Origin: Photobacterium sp. TY1-4
GTDB taxonomy: Bacteria > Pseudomonadota > Gammaproteobacteria > Enterobacterales > Vibrionaceae
DNA: 64,000 nucleotides
Assembly (NCBI RefSeq): GCF_025398175.1
Contig: NZ_CP099734.1
Span: forward strand, 124,001 to 188,000
Direction: 5' to 3'
Shown here: piece after piece, positions 1 to 9,142 of the stretch
Numbering within the stretch: the first letter of the stretch is position 1
Layout of the letters: each line of letters starts with the position of its first letter
Notes under the pieces: generated by a model
Seen by the model: only the letters and a program-made list of their open reading frames with translations
Told to the model about the DNA's origin: nothing
Databases searched by the model: none
Made by a program: the position numbers and the translations under genes

Positions 1-2315
1 TCTTCGTTCAGATAGCCTTCGCTGCGCAGGGTCTTGACCAGGGTCGCGAACACGCCTTTATCGAAGAATTCTGGTGCATTGATGCCGTGCAGCCGGCTCA
101 ATCGCTGGGCCATCATCTGGCTCTGTTGCTCCAGATCGCTCTTCATCAGTTGCGGCTCAGAGCGTAGCAGGGTCAGGGCAATGGCATAGCGTTGCAGGGT
201 TTCGGTGATGGTGCGGGCCAGCAGTTGTAGCGGACCGATCCGGGCACTGTTGAGGGCCACGGTTGTGCCGTCGCGCAGGATCAGCCGCTGGCGGACCAGC
301 TCGTCAATGTGGCCTTCGATGGCCTCGATCAGCTCTGCCTTGGTGTAGCGCAGGAACAGCTCGGCCTTGAGGAACGGGTAAAGCCGTTCGACCTGCACCC
401 GGATCGCCTCGACGGACAGCTGCTGGTGCTGGACCACGATGTGGGCGATCAGCGACGGCAGCGCAAACAGGTGGATGATGTTATTGCGATAATAGGTCAT
501 CAGGATCGACTGCTGGCGATCCAGCGACACGATCTCGCCCAGGCTGTCGCGCTCAACCAGGAATTTATCCATGCTCAGGGCATGTTCAACCAGCGTCGCG
601 GTGTCGTCGGTCGGAATCGTACACTGCGAGGAATACGGCACGTTACGCAGCAACTGCAGGTAGCAGTCGATCTGCTGCTCCAGCTCTTCTCGGCTCAGGG
701 CGCGTTGGCGCGAGGCCAGCAGGGCCAGGGCACACAGGGTCAGGGCATTGGTTGCCGCGGCATCGTTGATGTGGGTCATCATCTTGTTGGCCAGATCATT
801 GACCACCGGGTTCAGCCATTGCGGGCGCTGCGGCTCAATCGGGTCGATGTCCTGATGCCAGGTCGGCACCTGCTCGTTGAGGTAGCTGTTGAGCGGGATC
901 GGCTCGCCGAAGTTGACGTAGCCTTGGCCCAGATTGCGCAGTTTGCGCAGGGTCCGCAGTACCTGGCCGACATTTTCCTTCTCTTTGCGCTTGCCGCGCA
1001 GCTCTTTGGCGTAGGTGCCGACTTCCATCACGTGCTCGTAACCGATATACACCGGCACCAGGGTGACCGGGCGGTTCAGCCCGCGCAGCATCGCCTGGAT
1101 GGTCATCGACAGCATGCCGGTTTTGGCCGGCAGCAGGCGGCCGGTGCGGGAGCGGCCGCCTTCACTGAAGTATTCGACCGAATAGCCCTTGGCAAACAGC
1201 TCCGCCAGGTACTCGCGAAAGACCGTGGAGTAGAGGCGGTTGCCCTTGAAGCTGCGACGGATAAAGAATGCCCCGCCGCGGCGGAAAATCGGTCCGGCCG
1301 GGAAGAAGTTGAGGTTGATCCCGGCGGCAATGTGCGGCGGCACCATCCCCTCGCGATACAGCACGTACGACAACAATAGGTAGTCCATGTGGCTGCGGTG
1401 GCACGGCACGTAGACGATCTCATGGCCGTCCTGTGCCAGCTGGCGTACCCGCTGGGCATTGTGGACATTCAGGCCTTGGTAGAGCTTGTTCCACAGCCAG
1501 CCCAGGAAGCGATCGCCGCGTTTGATCAGCGAATAGGAGAAATCGGCCGCGATCTCTTCCATCATGTCGATGGCTTCTTTGCGGACTTTTTCGATCGGTA
1601 CATCCCGGCTTTGGGCTTCTTCGGCGACCACTTTTTCAATCGCTTTGGAGGCCAGTAGCCGCTTGAACAGCGCATGGCGGTCCGGCAGTTTCGGTCCGGA
1701 TGCGGCCAGTTGCTGTCGGGAAAAGTGGATCCGGGCGACCCGGGCCAGCTTGTGGGCGATGGAGTCATCGGTGCCGTGGCGGTCAGCCATGTAGCGCAGC
1801 GAAACCGGGGTGCTCAGGCGCACCATACAGTCGCGGCCGCTGCCCAGCACGGCGACAAATTTCTCCGGGCCGTTGAGCGGGCGCAGGATCGGCTTCTGGC
1901 TCTCTTCCCGGCCCGGCTTGCGGCCCCAGAGGATCGCGGCCGGGACCACCTGGACATCCAGCTCGGTGTCTTGTTTGTGCTGCTCTAGCAGGGCGGTGAA
2001 CAGCGCCAATGATGCCCGGGGCAGCTCGCCGTCCGAGCCAAACACGCTCGGCCCGTCTGCGACATAGACATAGCGATCAAACAACTGTCCGCCCAGCTCC
2101 AGCGGGGACAGGGGATCGGGTAGGCCTAACGCCAGGGCGCTGCTGCGCAGGGTCATTAAATCCGTGTTCGAGCGGAACGGCAGGATATAGATGATGGGAC
2201 GCGATAAATCCAGCGCCAGATCCGCGACCGGGTCTGATGGTATGGAATGGGTTTTAACCAACAGAGAAAGCGGCAAATTCAACAATTTTCGATAAACTTT
2301 CTGCCAACTTGACAT
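1..2315 (-). CDS. plsB: glycerol-3-phosphate 1-O-acyltransferase (C-terminus cut by window)
   Basis: PlsB is the inner-membrane enzyme that puts the first acyl chain on sn-glycerol-3-phosphate, opening phospholipid synthesis. The frame is open from ATG 2315 ([17 protein letters not shown]) to the window edge, 771 codons against about 807 in E. coli, so only the last few dozen residues are missing. The acyltransferase HX4D motif is visible as [12 protein letters not shown] near residue 305, followed by [18 protein letters not shown] and the [18 protein letters not shown] block, both conserved in the family. It is divergent from lexA, as in E. coli and Vibrio. Identification is secure. Confidence 0.97.
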   Translation of the reverse strand, partial: MSSWQKVYRKLLNLPLSLLVKTHSIPSDPVADLALDLSRPIIYILPFRSNTDLMTLRSSALALGLPDPLSPLELGGQLFDRYVYVADGPSVFGSDGELPRASLALFTALLEQHKQDTELDVQVVPAAILWGRKPGREESQKPILRPLNGPEKFVAVLGSGRDCMVRLSTPVSLRYMADRHGTDDSIAHKLARVARIHFSRQQLAASGPKLPDRHALFKRLLASKAIEKVVAEEAQSRDVPIEKVRKEAIDMMEEIAADFSYSLIKRGDRFLGWLWNKLYQGLNVHNAQRVRQLAQDGHEIVYVPCHRSHMDYLLLSYVLYREGMVPPHIAAGINLNFFPAGPIFRRGGAFFIRRSFKGNRLYSTVFREYLAELFAKGYSVEYFSEGGRSRTGRLLPAKTGMLSMTIQAMLRGLNRPVTLVPVYIGYEHVMEVGTYAKELRGKRKEKENVGQVLRTLRKLRNLGQGYVNFGEPIPLNSYLNEQVPTWHQDIDPIEPQRPQWLNPVVNDLANKMMTHINDAAATNALTLCALALLASRQRALSREELEQQIDCYLQLLRNVPYSSQCTIPTDDTATLVEHALSMDKFLVERDSLGEIVSLDRQQSILMTYYRNNIIHLFALPSLIAHIVVQHQQLSVEAIRVQVERLYPFLKAELFLRYTKAELIEAIEGHIDELVRQRLILRDGTTVALNSARIGPLQLLARTITETLQRYAIALTLLRSEPQLMKSDLEQQSQMMAQRLSRLHGINAPEFFDKGVFATLVKTLRSEGYLNE

Positions 2316-2593
2316 ATATTTACTAGCCTCGAAATCCTAATGCGTGGCAAGGATAGCAGAAAATGCCGGGTATTTTACGCTGAAATGCGACATCTTGACG
2401 GTGAAAGATCTGATTTCAGGAAATTTTATGCTAACCCATTGTTTCTTGGTGGCGGGGTTGAAGCGTAACGGGGATTTCGAAGAAGAAGCCAGCGCGTTCG
2501 TGACACAGAGCCCACAGGATGGACCAGCTGGACTTGTGCCTGCCGGGGGAATTGCTCTTTTCGTAAACAATTGTCTTTTCAACTTTGTTAACA

Positions 2594-2609
2594 CTGGATA
2601 TACTCACAG
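2594..2609 (+). promoter_or_regulatory. LexA operator 1 (SOS box)
   Basis: CTGGATATACTCACAG matches the SOS-box pattern CTGT-N8-ACAG with one deviation (CTGG). It overlaps the putative -10 hexamer of lexA and lies 30 bases before the lexA start codon, consistent with autorepression. Confidence 0.88.
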
Positions 2610-2613
2610 TGAA

Positions 2614-2629
2614 CTGTATAAAAAGACAG
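2614..2629 (+). promoter_or_regulatory. LexA operator 2 (SOS box)
   Basis: CTGTATAAAAAGACAG is a perfect CTGT-N8-ACAG SOS box, 20 bases downstream of the first box, so both lie on the same DNA face. Tandem boxes in front of lexA are the E. coli arrangement. Confidence 0.93.
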
Positions 2630-2638
2630 GATTGAGCC

Positions 2639-3259
2639 ATGAAGCCGTTAACGCCGCGCCAACAAGAAGTCTTTGAATTGATCAAAGCCAGGATTGAAGA
2701 GTCCGGAATGCCGCCTACACGCGCAGAGATCGCCCGTGAACTGGGCTTCCGCTCGGCCAACGCTGCCGAAGAGCATCTCAAGGCGCTGGCCCGTAAAGAA
2801 GTGATCGAGATTATCCCCGGTGCCTCCCGTGGGATCCGGGTCCTGGGTCTGCACGATGAGCAATCGGAGCAAGGGCTGCCCCTGATTGGCCAGGTCGCGG
2901 CCGGGGAGCCGATCCTGGCGCAGGAGCACGTGGAAACCCATTATGAGGTCGACCCGGCCCTGTTCAAACCGCGCGCTGATTTCCTGTTGCGGGTCAACGG
3001 GATGAGTATGAAAGACATTGGGATTATGGATGGTGACTTGCTTGCCGTACATAAAACCCAGGATGTCCGCGACGGCCAAGTGGTTGTGGCGCGGGTTGAG
3101 GATGACGTGACCGTGAAGCGTCTGGAGCGTAAAGGGTCCCAGGTGCTTCTACATGCCGAGAATGAAGCCTTTGCGCCGATTGTGGTCGATCTCAATCAGC
3201 AGCAACTGACCATTGAGGGCATTGCGGTCGGGGTGATCCGCAACACCGACTGGATGTAA
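2639..3259 (+). CDS. lexA: SOS response repressor and autoprotease LexA
   Basis: LexA represses DNA-damage genes and cleaves itself when stimulated by the RecA filament. The 206-residue protein has the N-terminal winged helix-turn-helix (about residues 1-70) and the C-terminal S24 peptidase domain. The scissile Ala88-Gly89 bond sits in [12 protein letters not shown]; the catalytic pair is Ser123 (GMSMKDIG) and Lys160 (VTVKRLER). ATG 2639 follows an AGG at 2628-2630. Two SOS boxes overlap its promoter region. Unlike E. coli, dinF does not follow directly: a terminator, a methyltransferase gene and the cox operon intervene. Confidence 0.98.
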   Translation: MKPLTPRQQEVFELIKARIEESGMPPTRAEIARELGFRSANAAEEHLKALARKEVIEIIPGASRGIRVLGLHDEQSEQGLPLIGQVAAGEPILAQEHVETHYEVDPALFKPRADFLLRVNGMSMKDIGIMDGDLLAVHKTQDVRDGQVVVARVEDDVTVKRLERKGSQVLLHAENEAFAPIVVDLNQQQLTIEGIAVGVIRNTDWM

Positions 3260-3297
3260 TCCGTGCCGGGCTGCCTTGGCAGCATGCCCGCTTTGAA

Positions 3298-3327
3298 ATC
3301 GTCAGGCCCGAAACCTGGCGATTTTTT
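3298..3327 (+). terminator. rho-independent terminator after lexA
   Basis: A 9-bp stem (ATCGTCAGG pairing with CCTGGCGAT, one G-T pair) with a 7-base loop is followed by six T residues. It lies 38 bases after the lexA stop and makes lexA a single-gene transcript. Confidence 0.85.
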
Positions 3328-3348
3328 GTCTCAGGGGGCTTTACAAAA

Positions 3349-3367
3349 GTTAATGATAGTCATTATC
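3349..3367 (+). promoter_or_regulatory. Fur box
   Basis: GTTAATGATAGTCATTATC matches 17 of 19 positions of the classical Fur consensus GATAATGATAATCATTATC. It ends 28 bases before the methyltransferase start codon, a position suited to repression when iron is plentiful. Confidence 0.85.
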
Positions 3368-3395
3368 ATCCATTGATGATCAGATGGAGATGACA

Positions 3396-4193
3396 ATGAC
3401 CAAAACTTCCCGCTACCACATCCCGACAGCGTTGTTGCAACCGCTCTGGCTTCGTAGTCGTGAAAGCCTGGAAGATGAGGGTCTGATCTACGATCCTGTC
3501 GCCGCTGCTGCCTGCAACCAATGCCATTTCAAAGCAGACTGCCTGACCGGCAATGTGCCCGCCCGCCAGTTATTACATGCCACCCTGACGTTGCAGTGTG
3601 ATCGCCTGGTGCAGCAGTTTTTGCGCCGTCATCCCAATGGCTGGATCATCAACGTCGGCGCCGGGCTTGATACCCGGTTTTACCGTCTGGATAACGGGCG
3701 CTGCCGCTGGTTTGAACTCGATACCGATGAGAACCTGCTCTGGCGTGAACGGCTGTTTCACCGCAGCGAGCGCTATACGATGCGTCCGGGGTCGGTCACG
3801 GATCTGTCCTGGCTGAAATCGTTGCCGGTCATGGGCAAGGCGCCGGTCCTGTTGCTGTGTGATCAGGCCCTGCTGCAGTGCAATGATGCGGAACTGGCTC
3901 GCTTCGTGCAGCAACTCGGCTGCCACTTCAGCCAGATTGAAGTATGCCTGGTCGTGGCCGGAGATCGTTGTGGCTCAGCGCTGGCGGCCCGGATGGGCTC
4001 GGGGTCGTATCAGCATGGCTACAAAGATCCGGTGCGCCAAATCCTGAGCTGGCTGCCCTGGGCGGAACTGATCGGCAGCCATAGCCCGCTGGATCATGCG
4101 TGCCCGCGCTGGCGGCCCTGGCAACGATGGCTGGCGAAAGTACCCAGCCTGAAATATCGCATCACGCCGGTTTTGGTTCATTTTCGGTTGTAA
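3396..4193 (+). CDS. leucine carboxyl methyltransferase-family SAM-dependent methyltransferase, Fur-controlled
   Basis: The 265-residue protein resembles class I methyltransferases of the leucine carboxyl methyltransferase family (PPM1/LCM). The SAM-binding glycine motif reads NVGAGLDTRFYRL at about residues 86-98 and an acidic strand end follows in WFELDTDENL. Substrate unknown. Three cysteines in CNQCHFKADC (residues 40, 43, 49) form a C-x2-C-x5-C cluster that could bind metal (inference). I chose ATG 3396 because GGAG at 3386-3389 is correctly spaced for it; ATG 3384 and 3390 are in frame but lie on or before that site. It is a single gene between the lexA terminator and the cox operon, directly behind a Fur box, so probably induced by iron limitation. 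Confidence 0.75.
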   Translation: MTKTSRYHIPTALLQPLWLRSRESLEDEGLIYDPVAAAACNQCHFKADCLTGNVPARQLLHATLTLQCDRLVQQFLRRHPNGWIINVGAGLDTRFYRLDNGRCRWFELDTDENLLWRERLFHRSERYTMRPGSVTDLSWLKSLPVMGKAPVLLLCDQALLQCNDAELARFVQQLGCHFSQIEVCLVVAGDRCGSALAARMGSGSYQHGYKDPVRQILSWLPWAELIGSHSPLDHACPRWRPWQRWLAKVPSLKYRITPVLVHFRL

Positions 4194-4443
4194 TCGTCAC
4201 CCTCTGTCATACCTTCCGCTATTCTCTCCGCACCCACTGCCGATTGCCTGCTGGCCGTCGGCCTGCTGACAGCTGATTTTTTTTCTGACATTTTTTTGCT
4301 GTTCTTTTCCTTTTTGTCCTAAGTTGAATGTAAATAAAGTGTTAATTCTCTTGGCATAAGTTTGCCGTCCAGACGGGTGTGCAAACTGCGCATTGTGTGC
4401 TGCGCTTTCGTTCGCTGAGGACGTTGGATAGGGAGGGATTGCG

Positions 4444-5595
4444 GTGAAAATTCGCAAATGGCTCTGCGGGTTACCGGCGGCTATTTTGGCCGGTTCGGTG
4501 GCTGCCGAAACGGATTCGATGCGGTTTAACATGACGGCCGGGGTCACCGACGTCAGTCAGCGGGTGTATGATCTCCACATGACGATCCTCTATATCTGCG
4601 TGGCCATCGGCATTGCCGTGTTCGGGGTGATGTTCTGGTCGATCCTCCACCACCGGAAATCGAAAGGCGCAGTCGCCGCCTCGTTTCATGAAAGTACCAA
4701 AGTGGAAATCCTCTGGACCCTCATTCCGTTCGTGATCCTGATCCTGATGGCCATTCCGGCCACCCAGACCCTGTTGGCGATGGAAGATACCACTGAATCG
4801 GATATCACAATCCAGATCACCGGGTCGCAATGGAAATGGCATTATCGTTACTTTGATGAAGATGTTGATTTTTACTCACTTTTGGCGACATCTCCCGCCC
4901 AGATCGCCAACGAACGGGACAAGCGTGACAACTACCTGCTGGAAGTTGATCGGCCGCTGGTGCTGCCGGTCGGCAAAAAGGTGCGCTTTCTGATCACCTC
5001 GCAGGATGTGATTCACTCCTGGTGGGTGCCGGCGTTTGCAGTCAAGAAAGACGCCAACCCGGGATTTATCAATGAAGCCTGGACCCGGATCGATGCGCCG
5101 GGGGTGTATCGCGGCCAGTGTGCGGAGCTGTGCGGCAAGGATCATGGCTTTATGCCGATTGTGGTGATCGCCAAGCCGCAGGACGAGTACCAGCAGTGGC
5201 TGCAGGCGACCAAAACCGCCCAGCGGGTTGCGGTTGAGGAAGAGCAGCGCTTACTGGCGATGGAAATGCCCATGGATGAACTGATGAGCCTTGGCGAGCA
5301 GGTCTACGGCACCCGTTGCGCTATGTGTCACCAGATCAATGGTCAGGGGATCCCGGGGGCCTTTCCGGCGCTGGCTGGTGAGGGAGTCTCGATTGATCCG
5401 GCACGCAAGCTCGAGCATGTCAGTGTGGTCGTTCACGGCCGGAGCGGTACCGCGATGCAGGCGTTCGGGCCTCAGCTGAGCCTGAAAGAGCTGGCGGCAG
5501 TGATCACCTATGAGCGTAACGCCTGGGGCAACAACACCGGCGATACCGTGCAGGCAGCAGAAGTGCAGGCCGTGATGGATGGTAAAGCGCTTTAA
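4444..5595 (+). CDS. coxB: cytochrome c oxidase subunit II with fused cytochrome c domain
   Basis: CoxB takes electrons from cytochrome c through a binuclear CuA centre. The 383-residue protein has a signal-like N-terminus, two membrane segments (about 45-68 and 88-110), a periplasmic CuA domain with ligands His191, Cys226, Cys230, His234 and Met237 (QCAELCGKDHGFM), and an extra C-terminal cytochrome c domain with the haem motif CAMCH at 292-296. This makes it a caa3-like subunit II. The start is GTG 4444 behind GGAGGG. It opens the cox operon; the gap to coxA contains degenerate 7-bp repeats. Confidence 0.95.
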   Translation: MKIRKWLCGLPAAILAGSVAAETDSMRFNMTAGVTDVSQRVYDLHMTILYICVAIGIAVFGVMFWSILHHRKSKGAVAASFHESTKVEILWTLIPFVILILMAIPATQTLLAMEDTTESDITIQITGSQWKWHYRYFDEDVDFYSLLATSPAQIANERDKRDNYLLEVDRPLVLPVGKKVRFLITSQDVIHSWWVPAFAVKKDANPGFINEAWTRIDAPGVYRGQCAELCGKDHGFMPIVVIAKPQDEYQQWLQATKTAQRVAVEEEQRLLAMEMPMDELMSLGEQVYGTRCAMCHQINGQGIPGAFPALAGEGVSIDPARKLEHVSVVVHGRSGTAMQAFGPQLSLKELAAVITYERNAWGNNTGDTVQAAEVQAVMDGKAL

Positions 5596-5621
5596 CCGAA
5601 AGCGTTTTGGGTCAATGTTTT

Positions 5622-5686
5622 CAGGTTTAGGTTTTCAGGTCCCAGGTATAGGTTGCTAAGTACCAGGTAAAGATTTCCAGGTAAAT
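5622..5686 (+). repeat. degenerate ~7-bp tandem repeat between coxB and coxA
   Basis: The pentamer CAGGT begins at 5622, 5636, 5643, 5664 and 5678; all spacings are multiples of seven. The intervening heptads are imperfect (CAGGTTT, CAGGTCC, CAGGTAT, CAGGTAA). It looks like a decaying heptanucleotide repeat in the 138-base coxB-coxA gap. No function is evident. Confidence 0.6.
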
Positions 5687-5733
5687 GTCTTCGGGACATT
5701 AAGCTTTCATGGCAAGAGCTGAGGAGAACAACG

Positions 5734-7344
5734 ATGACGGACATGTTGCGTGAGCAGGCCGGAGTGGAGGATGAACGGGCAACCGAGCATGCGCATCACG
5801 ACCATCCTCAAGCCGGGTTCAAGCGTTGGCTGCTGACCACCAACCACAAGGATATCGGCTCATTGTATCTGATGTTCAGCTTCGCCATGTTCCTGGTCGG
5901 GGGCGCCATGGCGATGGTGATCCGCGCCGAGTTGTTTCAGCCTGGGTTGCAGCTGGTGGAGCCGAATTTCTTTAACCAGATGACCACGGTCCACGGCCTG
6001 ATCATGGTGTTCGGGGCTGTGATGCCGGCCTTCACCGGGCTGGCCAACTGGATGATCCCGATGATGATTGGCGCGCCGGATATGGCGCTGCCGCGGATGA
6101 ACAACTGGAGCTTCTGGATCCTGCCGTTTGCTTTCACGCTGTTGCTGGCTTCGCTGTTCATGGAAGGGGGCGGCCCGAACTTCGGCTGGACGTTTTATGC
6201 GCCGCTCTCGACTACCTATAGCCCCGCCAGTACCGGCCTGTTCGTGTTTGCCATTCATATCATGGGGATCAGCTCCATCATGGGGGCGATCAACGTGATT
6301 GTCACCATCGTCAACCTGCGGGCGCCGGGGATGACCTACATGAAAATGCCGCTGTTTGTCTGGACCTGGCTGATCACCGCGTTTTTGCTGATTGCGGTGA
6401 TGCCGGTGCTGGCCGGGGCGGTGACCATGGTGCTGACGGATAAGTTCTTCGGCACCAGCTTCTTTGATGCCGCCGGCGGTGGCGATCCGGTGATGTTCCA
6501 GCATATCTTCTGGTTTTTCGGTCACCCGGAAGTGTATATTATGATTTTGCCGAGTTTCGGTATCATTTCGGCGATTATCCCGGCATTTTCTCGCAAGAAG
6601 CTCTTTGGTTACAGTTCAATGGTTTATGCGACGGCGTCGATTGCCGGGCTGAGCTTTTTGGTCTGGGCCCACCATATGTTCACCACCGGGATGCCGGTCG
6701 CCGCCGAGCTGTTTTTCATGTACTGCACCATGCTGATCTCGGTGCCGACCGGGGTCAAGGTGTTTAACTGGGTGGCGACCATGTGGCGCGGCTCGCTGAC
6801 GTTCGAAGTGCCGATGCTGTTTGCGATCGCCTTTATTATTTTGTTCACCATCGGCGGGTTCTCCGGCCTGATGCTGGCCATTACCCCGGCGGACTTCCAG
6901 TATCACGATACCTACTTTGTCGTGGCCCATTTCCACTATGTGCTGGTGTCCGGAGCGATTTTCTCGATTATGGCCGCGGCCTATTACTGGCTGCCGAAAT
7001 GGACCGGGCACATGTTCGACGAGAAGCTGGCCAAGTGGCATTTCTGGTGTTCGGTGGTGTCGGTCAACATTCTGTTTTTTCCGATGCACTTTTTGGGATT
7101 GGCGGGGATGCCGCGGCGGATCCCGGATTACGCGCTGCAGTTTGCGGATATCAATGCGGTGGTCAGTATCGGCGGTTTCCTGTTCGGCCTGTCGCAGCTG
7201 ATCTTCCTGGCGGTGGTGGTGAAGTGCGTACGCGGCGGACAGCAGGCGTCGGCCAAGCCCTGGGACGGGGCTGAGGGCCTGGAGTGGACGGTCGCATCGC
7301 CGGCGCCGCACCATACCTTTACCACCCCGCCCAAGATTGATTGA
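5734..7344 (+). CDS. coxA: cytochrome c oxidase subunit I (aa3-type)
   Basis: CoxA holds haem a and the haem a3-CuB site where oxygen is reduced and protons are pumped. The 536-residue protein has about twelve membrane segments and the family signatures TTNHKDIGSLYL near the N-terminus, GHPEVYIMILPSFG (the CuB histidine/tyrosine region), HHMFTTGM and VAHFHYVL (haem ligands). An extra histidine-rich leader (EHAHHDHPQ) precedes the first segment. ATG 5734 follows GAGGAG. Together with ctaA and ctaB downstream this identifies a haem-A oxidase rather than a cbb3 or bo3 enzyme. Confidence 0.97.
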   Translation: MTDMLREQAGVEDERATEHAHHDHPQAGFKRWLLTTNHKDIGSLYLMFSFAMFLVGGAMAMVIRAELFQPGLQLVEPNFFNQMTTVHGLIMVFGAVMPAFTGLANWMIPMMIGAPDMALPRMNNWSFWILPFAFTLLLASLFMEGGGPNFGWTFYAPLSTTYSPASTGLFVFAIHIMGISSIMGAINVIVTIVNLRAPGMTYMKMPLFVWTWLITAFLLIAVMPVLAGAVTMVLTDKFFGTSFFDAAGGGDPVMFQHIFWFFGHPEVYIMILPSFGIISAIIPAFSRKKLFGYSSMVYATASIAGLSFLVWAHHMFTTGMPVAAELFFMYCTMLISVPTGVKVFNWVATMWRGSLTFEVPMLFAIAFIILFTIGGFSGLMLAITPADFQYHDTYFVVAHFHYVLVSGAIFSIMAAAYYWLPKWTGHMFDEKLAKWHFWCSVVSVNILFFPMHFLGLAGMPRRIPDYALQFADINAVVSIGGFLFGLSQLIFLAVVVKCVRGGQQASAKPWDGAEGLEWTVASPAPHHTFTTPPKID

Positions 7345-7370
7345 GCGCGACACGCAACCAGGAGGCATGG

Positions 7371-7979
7371 ATGAGCGGGAAATCGAACCCTACGCCAGCA
7401 ACGCCGACACCAGGCCAGTCCAAAGCTGGGAATGCCACGACGGCTGAGCAGCGCAAGTGGCGCTCGATCTGGTCATTGGTCGGCCTGGCGCTGGGGATGT
7501 TTGGCTTCGCCTTTGCTCTGGTGCCGCTCTATGACGTGTTTTGCGACATTACCGGGATCAATGGCAAAACCGCTTCGACTCCGACGGAAGCCAGCGAGCG
7601 GGTCGATACCTCGCGGCAGGTCACGGTGGAGTTTGTCTCGTATATCAATCCCGGGGTGCCATGGACGTTTGAACCGGAAGTGCGGCGGCTGGTGGTGCAC
7701 CCCGGTCAAACCCAGACCGTGAATTACGCCGCGCGGAACCTGGCGCAGGAGGCAAGCATCGGCCAGGCGGTACCGTCGGTTTCACCGGGTCAGGGCGCCC
7801 AGTATCTCAATAAAATCGAATGCTTTTGCTTTAACCGTCAGCCGCTGGCGGCCGGGGAGTCAGCCCGGCTGCCGTTGGTGTTCTATGTTGACCCGGCGTT
7901 GCCGGCCGACATTCACACCCTGACGTTGGCGTATACCTTGTTCCAAGCCCCGTCGACTGAGACGGCTCAAACCCAATGA
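7371..7979 (+). CDS. ctaG: cytochrome c oxidase assembly protein CtaG/Cox11 (CuB insertion)
   Basis: Cox11 delivers copper to the CuB site of subunit I. The 202-residue protein has one N-terminal membrane anchor (about residues 32-54), the conserved PLYDVFCDITG motif just after it (Cys58) and the copper-binding pair in CFCFNRQPL in the periplasmic domain. ATG 7371 is supported by a perfect AGGAGG at 7360-7365; an in-frame TTG at 7341 would overlap the coxA stop and lacks such a site. Its position between coxA and coxC is the usual proteobacterial order. Confidence 0.95.
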   Translation: MSGKSNPTPATPTPGQSKAGNATTAEQRKWRSIWSLVGLALGMFGFAFALVPLYDVFCDITGINGKTASTPTEASERVDTSRQVTVEFVSYINPGVPWTFEPEVRRLVVHPGQTQTVNYAARNLAQEASIGQAVPSVSPGQGAQYLNKIECFCFNRQPLAAGESARLPLVFYVDPALPADIHTLTLAYTLFQAPSTETAQTQ

Positions 7980-7988
7980 GGTGGCACG

Positions 7989-8891
7989 ATGGCAAATCCC
8001 TACAGCGAACATGATCAGGCAATCCAGCCTCCCCATGAACCTTATTACGTGCCGGCGACCAGTATCTGGCCGATTGTCGGGGCGGTGGCGCTGTTTCTGA
8101 TCGCCTTGGGTGCCGGGGCCTCGGTGGGCGGCCTGTTTGGTGGTCAGGGGCCGTGGATCCTGCTGGCCGGGGTCGGGATTTTGCTGCTGATGGTGGTGGG
8201 CTGGTTCCGGGATGTGATCCGTGAATCCATGGGCGGGCTGTACAGTCATCAGATGGACCGCTCCTTCCGCCAGGGCATGAGCTGGTTCATTTTCTCGGAA
8301 GTGATGTTTTTTGCGGCCTTCTTCGGTGCGCTGTTCTACGCCCGGATGATTGCCGTGCCCTGGCTCGGCGGGGCTGGTAACAATGCGATGACCCACGCGG
8401 TGCTGTGGCCGGACTTTATCGCTCAGTGGCCCTTGGTCGCAACGCCGGGCGGCACCATCACCGAAGCCATGGGGGCGCTCGGGTTGCCGCTGTATAACAC
8501 CCTCATCCTGCTGACCTCCTCGATCACGGTGCATATTGCCCACACCGCACTGGAGCAGGATAACCGCCCGCGCCTGACCCTGTTTCTGCTGTTGACGGTG
8601 CTGCTCGGCGCCCTGTTTGTGTATCTGCAGGGGGTGGAGTATGTCCATGCCTATCACGACATGGGCCTGACGCTGGATGCCGGGATCTACGGCAATACCT
8701 TTTTCATGCTGACCGGATTTCACGGCATGCACGTAACGCTGGGCACGGTGATCCTGTTTGTGGTCTGGCTGCGGGTCCTGCGCGGTCATTTCTCGTCTGA
8801 AAAGCATTTTGCTTTCCAGGCCGGGGCTTGGTACTGGCACTTTGTCGACGTGGTGTGGCTCGGGCTGTTCGTGTTCGTGTATATCCTCTGA
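7989..8891 (+). CDS. coxC: cytochrome c oxidase subunit III
   Basis: Subunit III stabilises the oxidase core and supports proton uptake. The 300-residue protein has seven predicted membrane segments and family features such as FSEVMFFAAFFGALFYAR, a glutamate-containing segment EYVHAYHDM, GFHGMHVTLG and a C-terminal YWHFVDVVWLGLF. The start follows GAGGTGGCACG with a 9-base gap from ctaG, so it is translated from the same mRNA. The next gene downstream, the DUF2909 gene, is on the opposite strand. Confidence 0.96.
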   Translation: MANPYSEHDQAIQPPHEPYYVPATSIWPIVGAVALFLIALGAGASVGGLFGGQGPWILLAGVGILLLMVVGWFRDVIRESMGGLYSHQMDRSFRQGMSWFIFSEVMFFAAFFGALFYARMIAVPWLGGAGNNAMTHAVLWPDFIAQWPLVATPGGTITEAMGALGLPLYNTLILLTSSITVHIAHTALEQDNRPRLTLFLLLTVLLGALFVYLQGVEYVHAYHDMGLTLDAGIYGNTFFMLTGFHGMHVTLGTVILFVVWLRVLRGHFSSEKHFAFQAGAWYWHFVDVVWLGLFVFVYIL

Positions 8892-8914
8892 GAGCGACCC
8901 GACGGGGGCCGGTG

Positions 8915-9121
8915 TCAGTAGGGGCGGGGATTGGGCGTGAGATAGCCGGTGACCATCGCAATCAGCAGCAGCGCGAACAGCAGGACGGAGATCAGCAGCC
9001 GGCGCCCGAGATAGCGGCTCATCGGCTGGCTGCCCCGACCCTTGAGCATCACCGGCAGGGCCCGGAACAGGTTGAGGATGATGAAAATCAGCAGGCAGAC
9101 AGCAAGGGCTTTTAGCAGCAT
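8915..9121 (-). CDS. small DUF2909-family twin-transmembrane protein
   Basis: A 68-residue protein with two membrane helices (MLLKALAVCLLIFIILNLF and a second beginning LLISVLLFALLL) linked by a basic loop with GRGSQPMSRYLGRR. This pattern matches the DUF2909 family, which is found next to coxC and SURF1 genes in Pseudomonas and relatives; its function is unknown and a role in oxidase assembly is inferred from position. I start it at ATG 9121, preceded on its strand by GGAG; a longer frame upstream lacks support. It sits on the minus strand inside an otherwise plus-strand operon. Confidence 0.78.
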   Translation of the reverse strand: MLLKALAVCLLIFIILNLFRALPVMLKGRGSQPMSRYLGRRLLISVLLFALLLIAMVTGYLTPNPRPY

Positions 9122-9142
9122 CGGCGCTCCATGGAATGACAG

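Larger units (their letters stand above)
2316..2638. other. plsB-lexA divergent intergenic region
   Basis: These 323 bases separate the divergent starts of plsB and lexA. The lexA-proximal end holds the two SOS boxes and a TATACT hexamer at 2599-2604 that could be the lexA -10 element; it overlaps the first SOS box, which would let LexA block RNA polymerase. Short open frames cross the region on both strands but have no coherent protein signature. I see no RNA gene. Confidence 0.6.

Noticed and set aside
2344..2676. 110-codon open frame between plsB and lexA
   Set aside because: It overlaps the SOS boxes and the lexA start in another frame and has no protein-like pattern or ribosome-binding site.
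5860..6525. Long minus-strand frame opposite coxA
   Set aside because: It is the antisense shadow of a GC-rich coding region, rich in His, Gln and Arg as such shadows are, with no domain.
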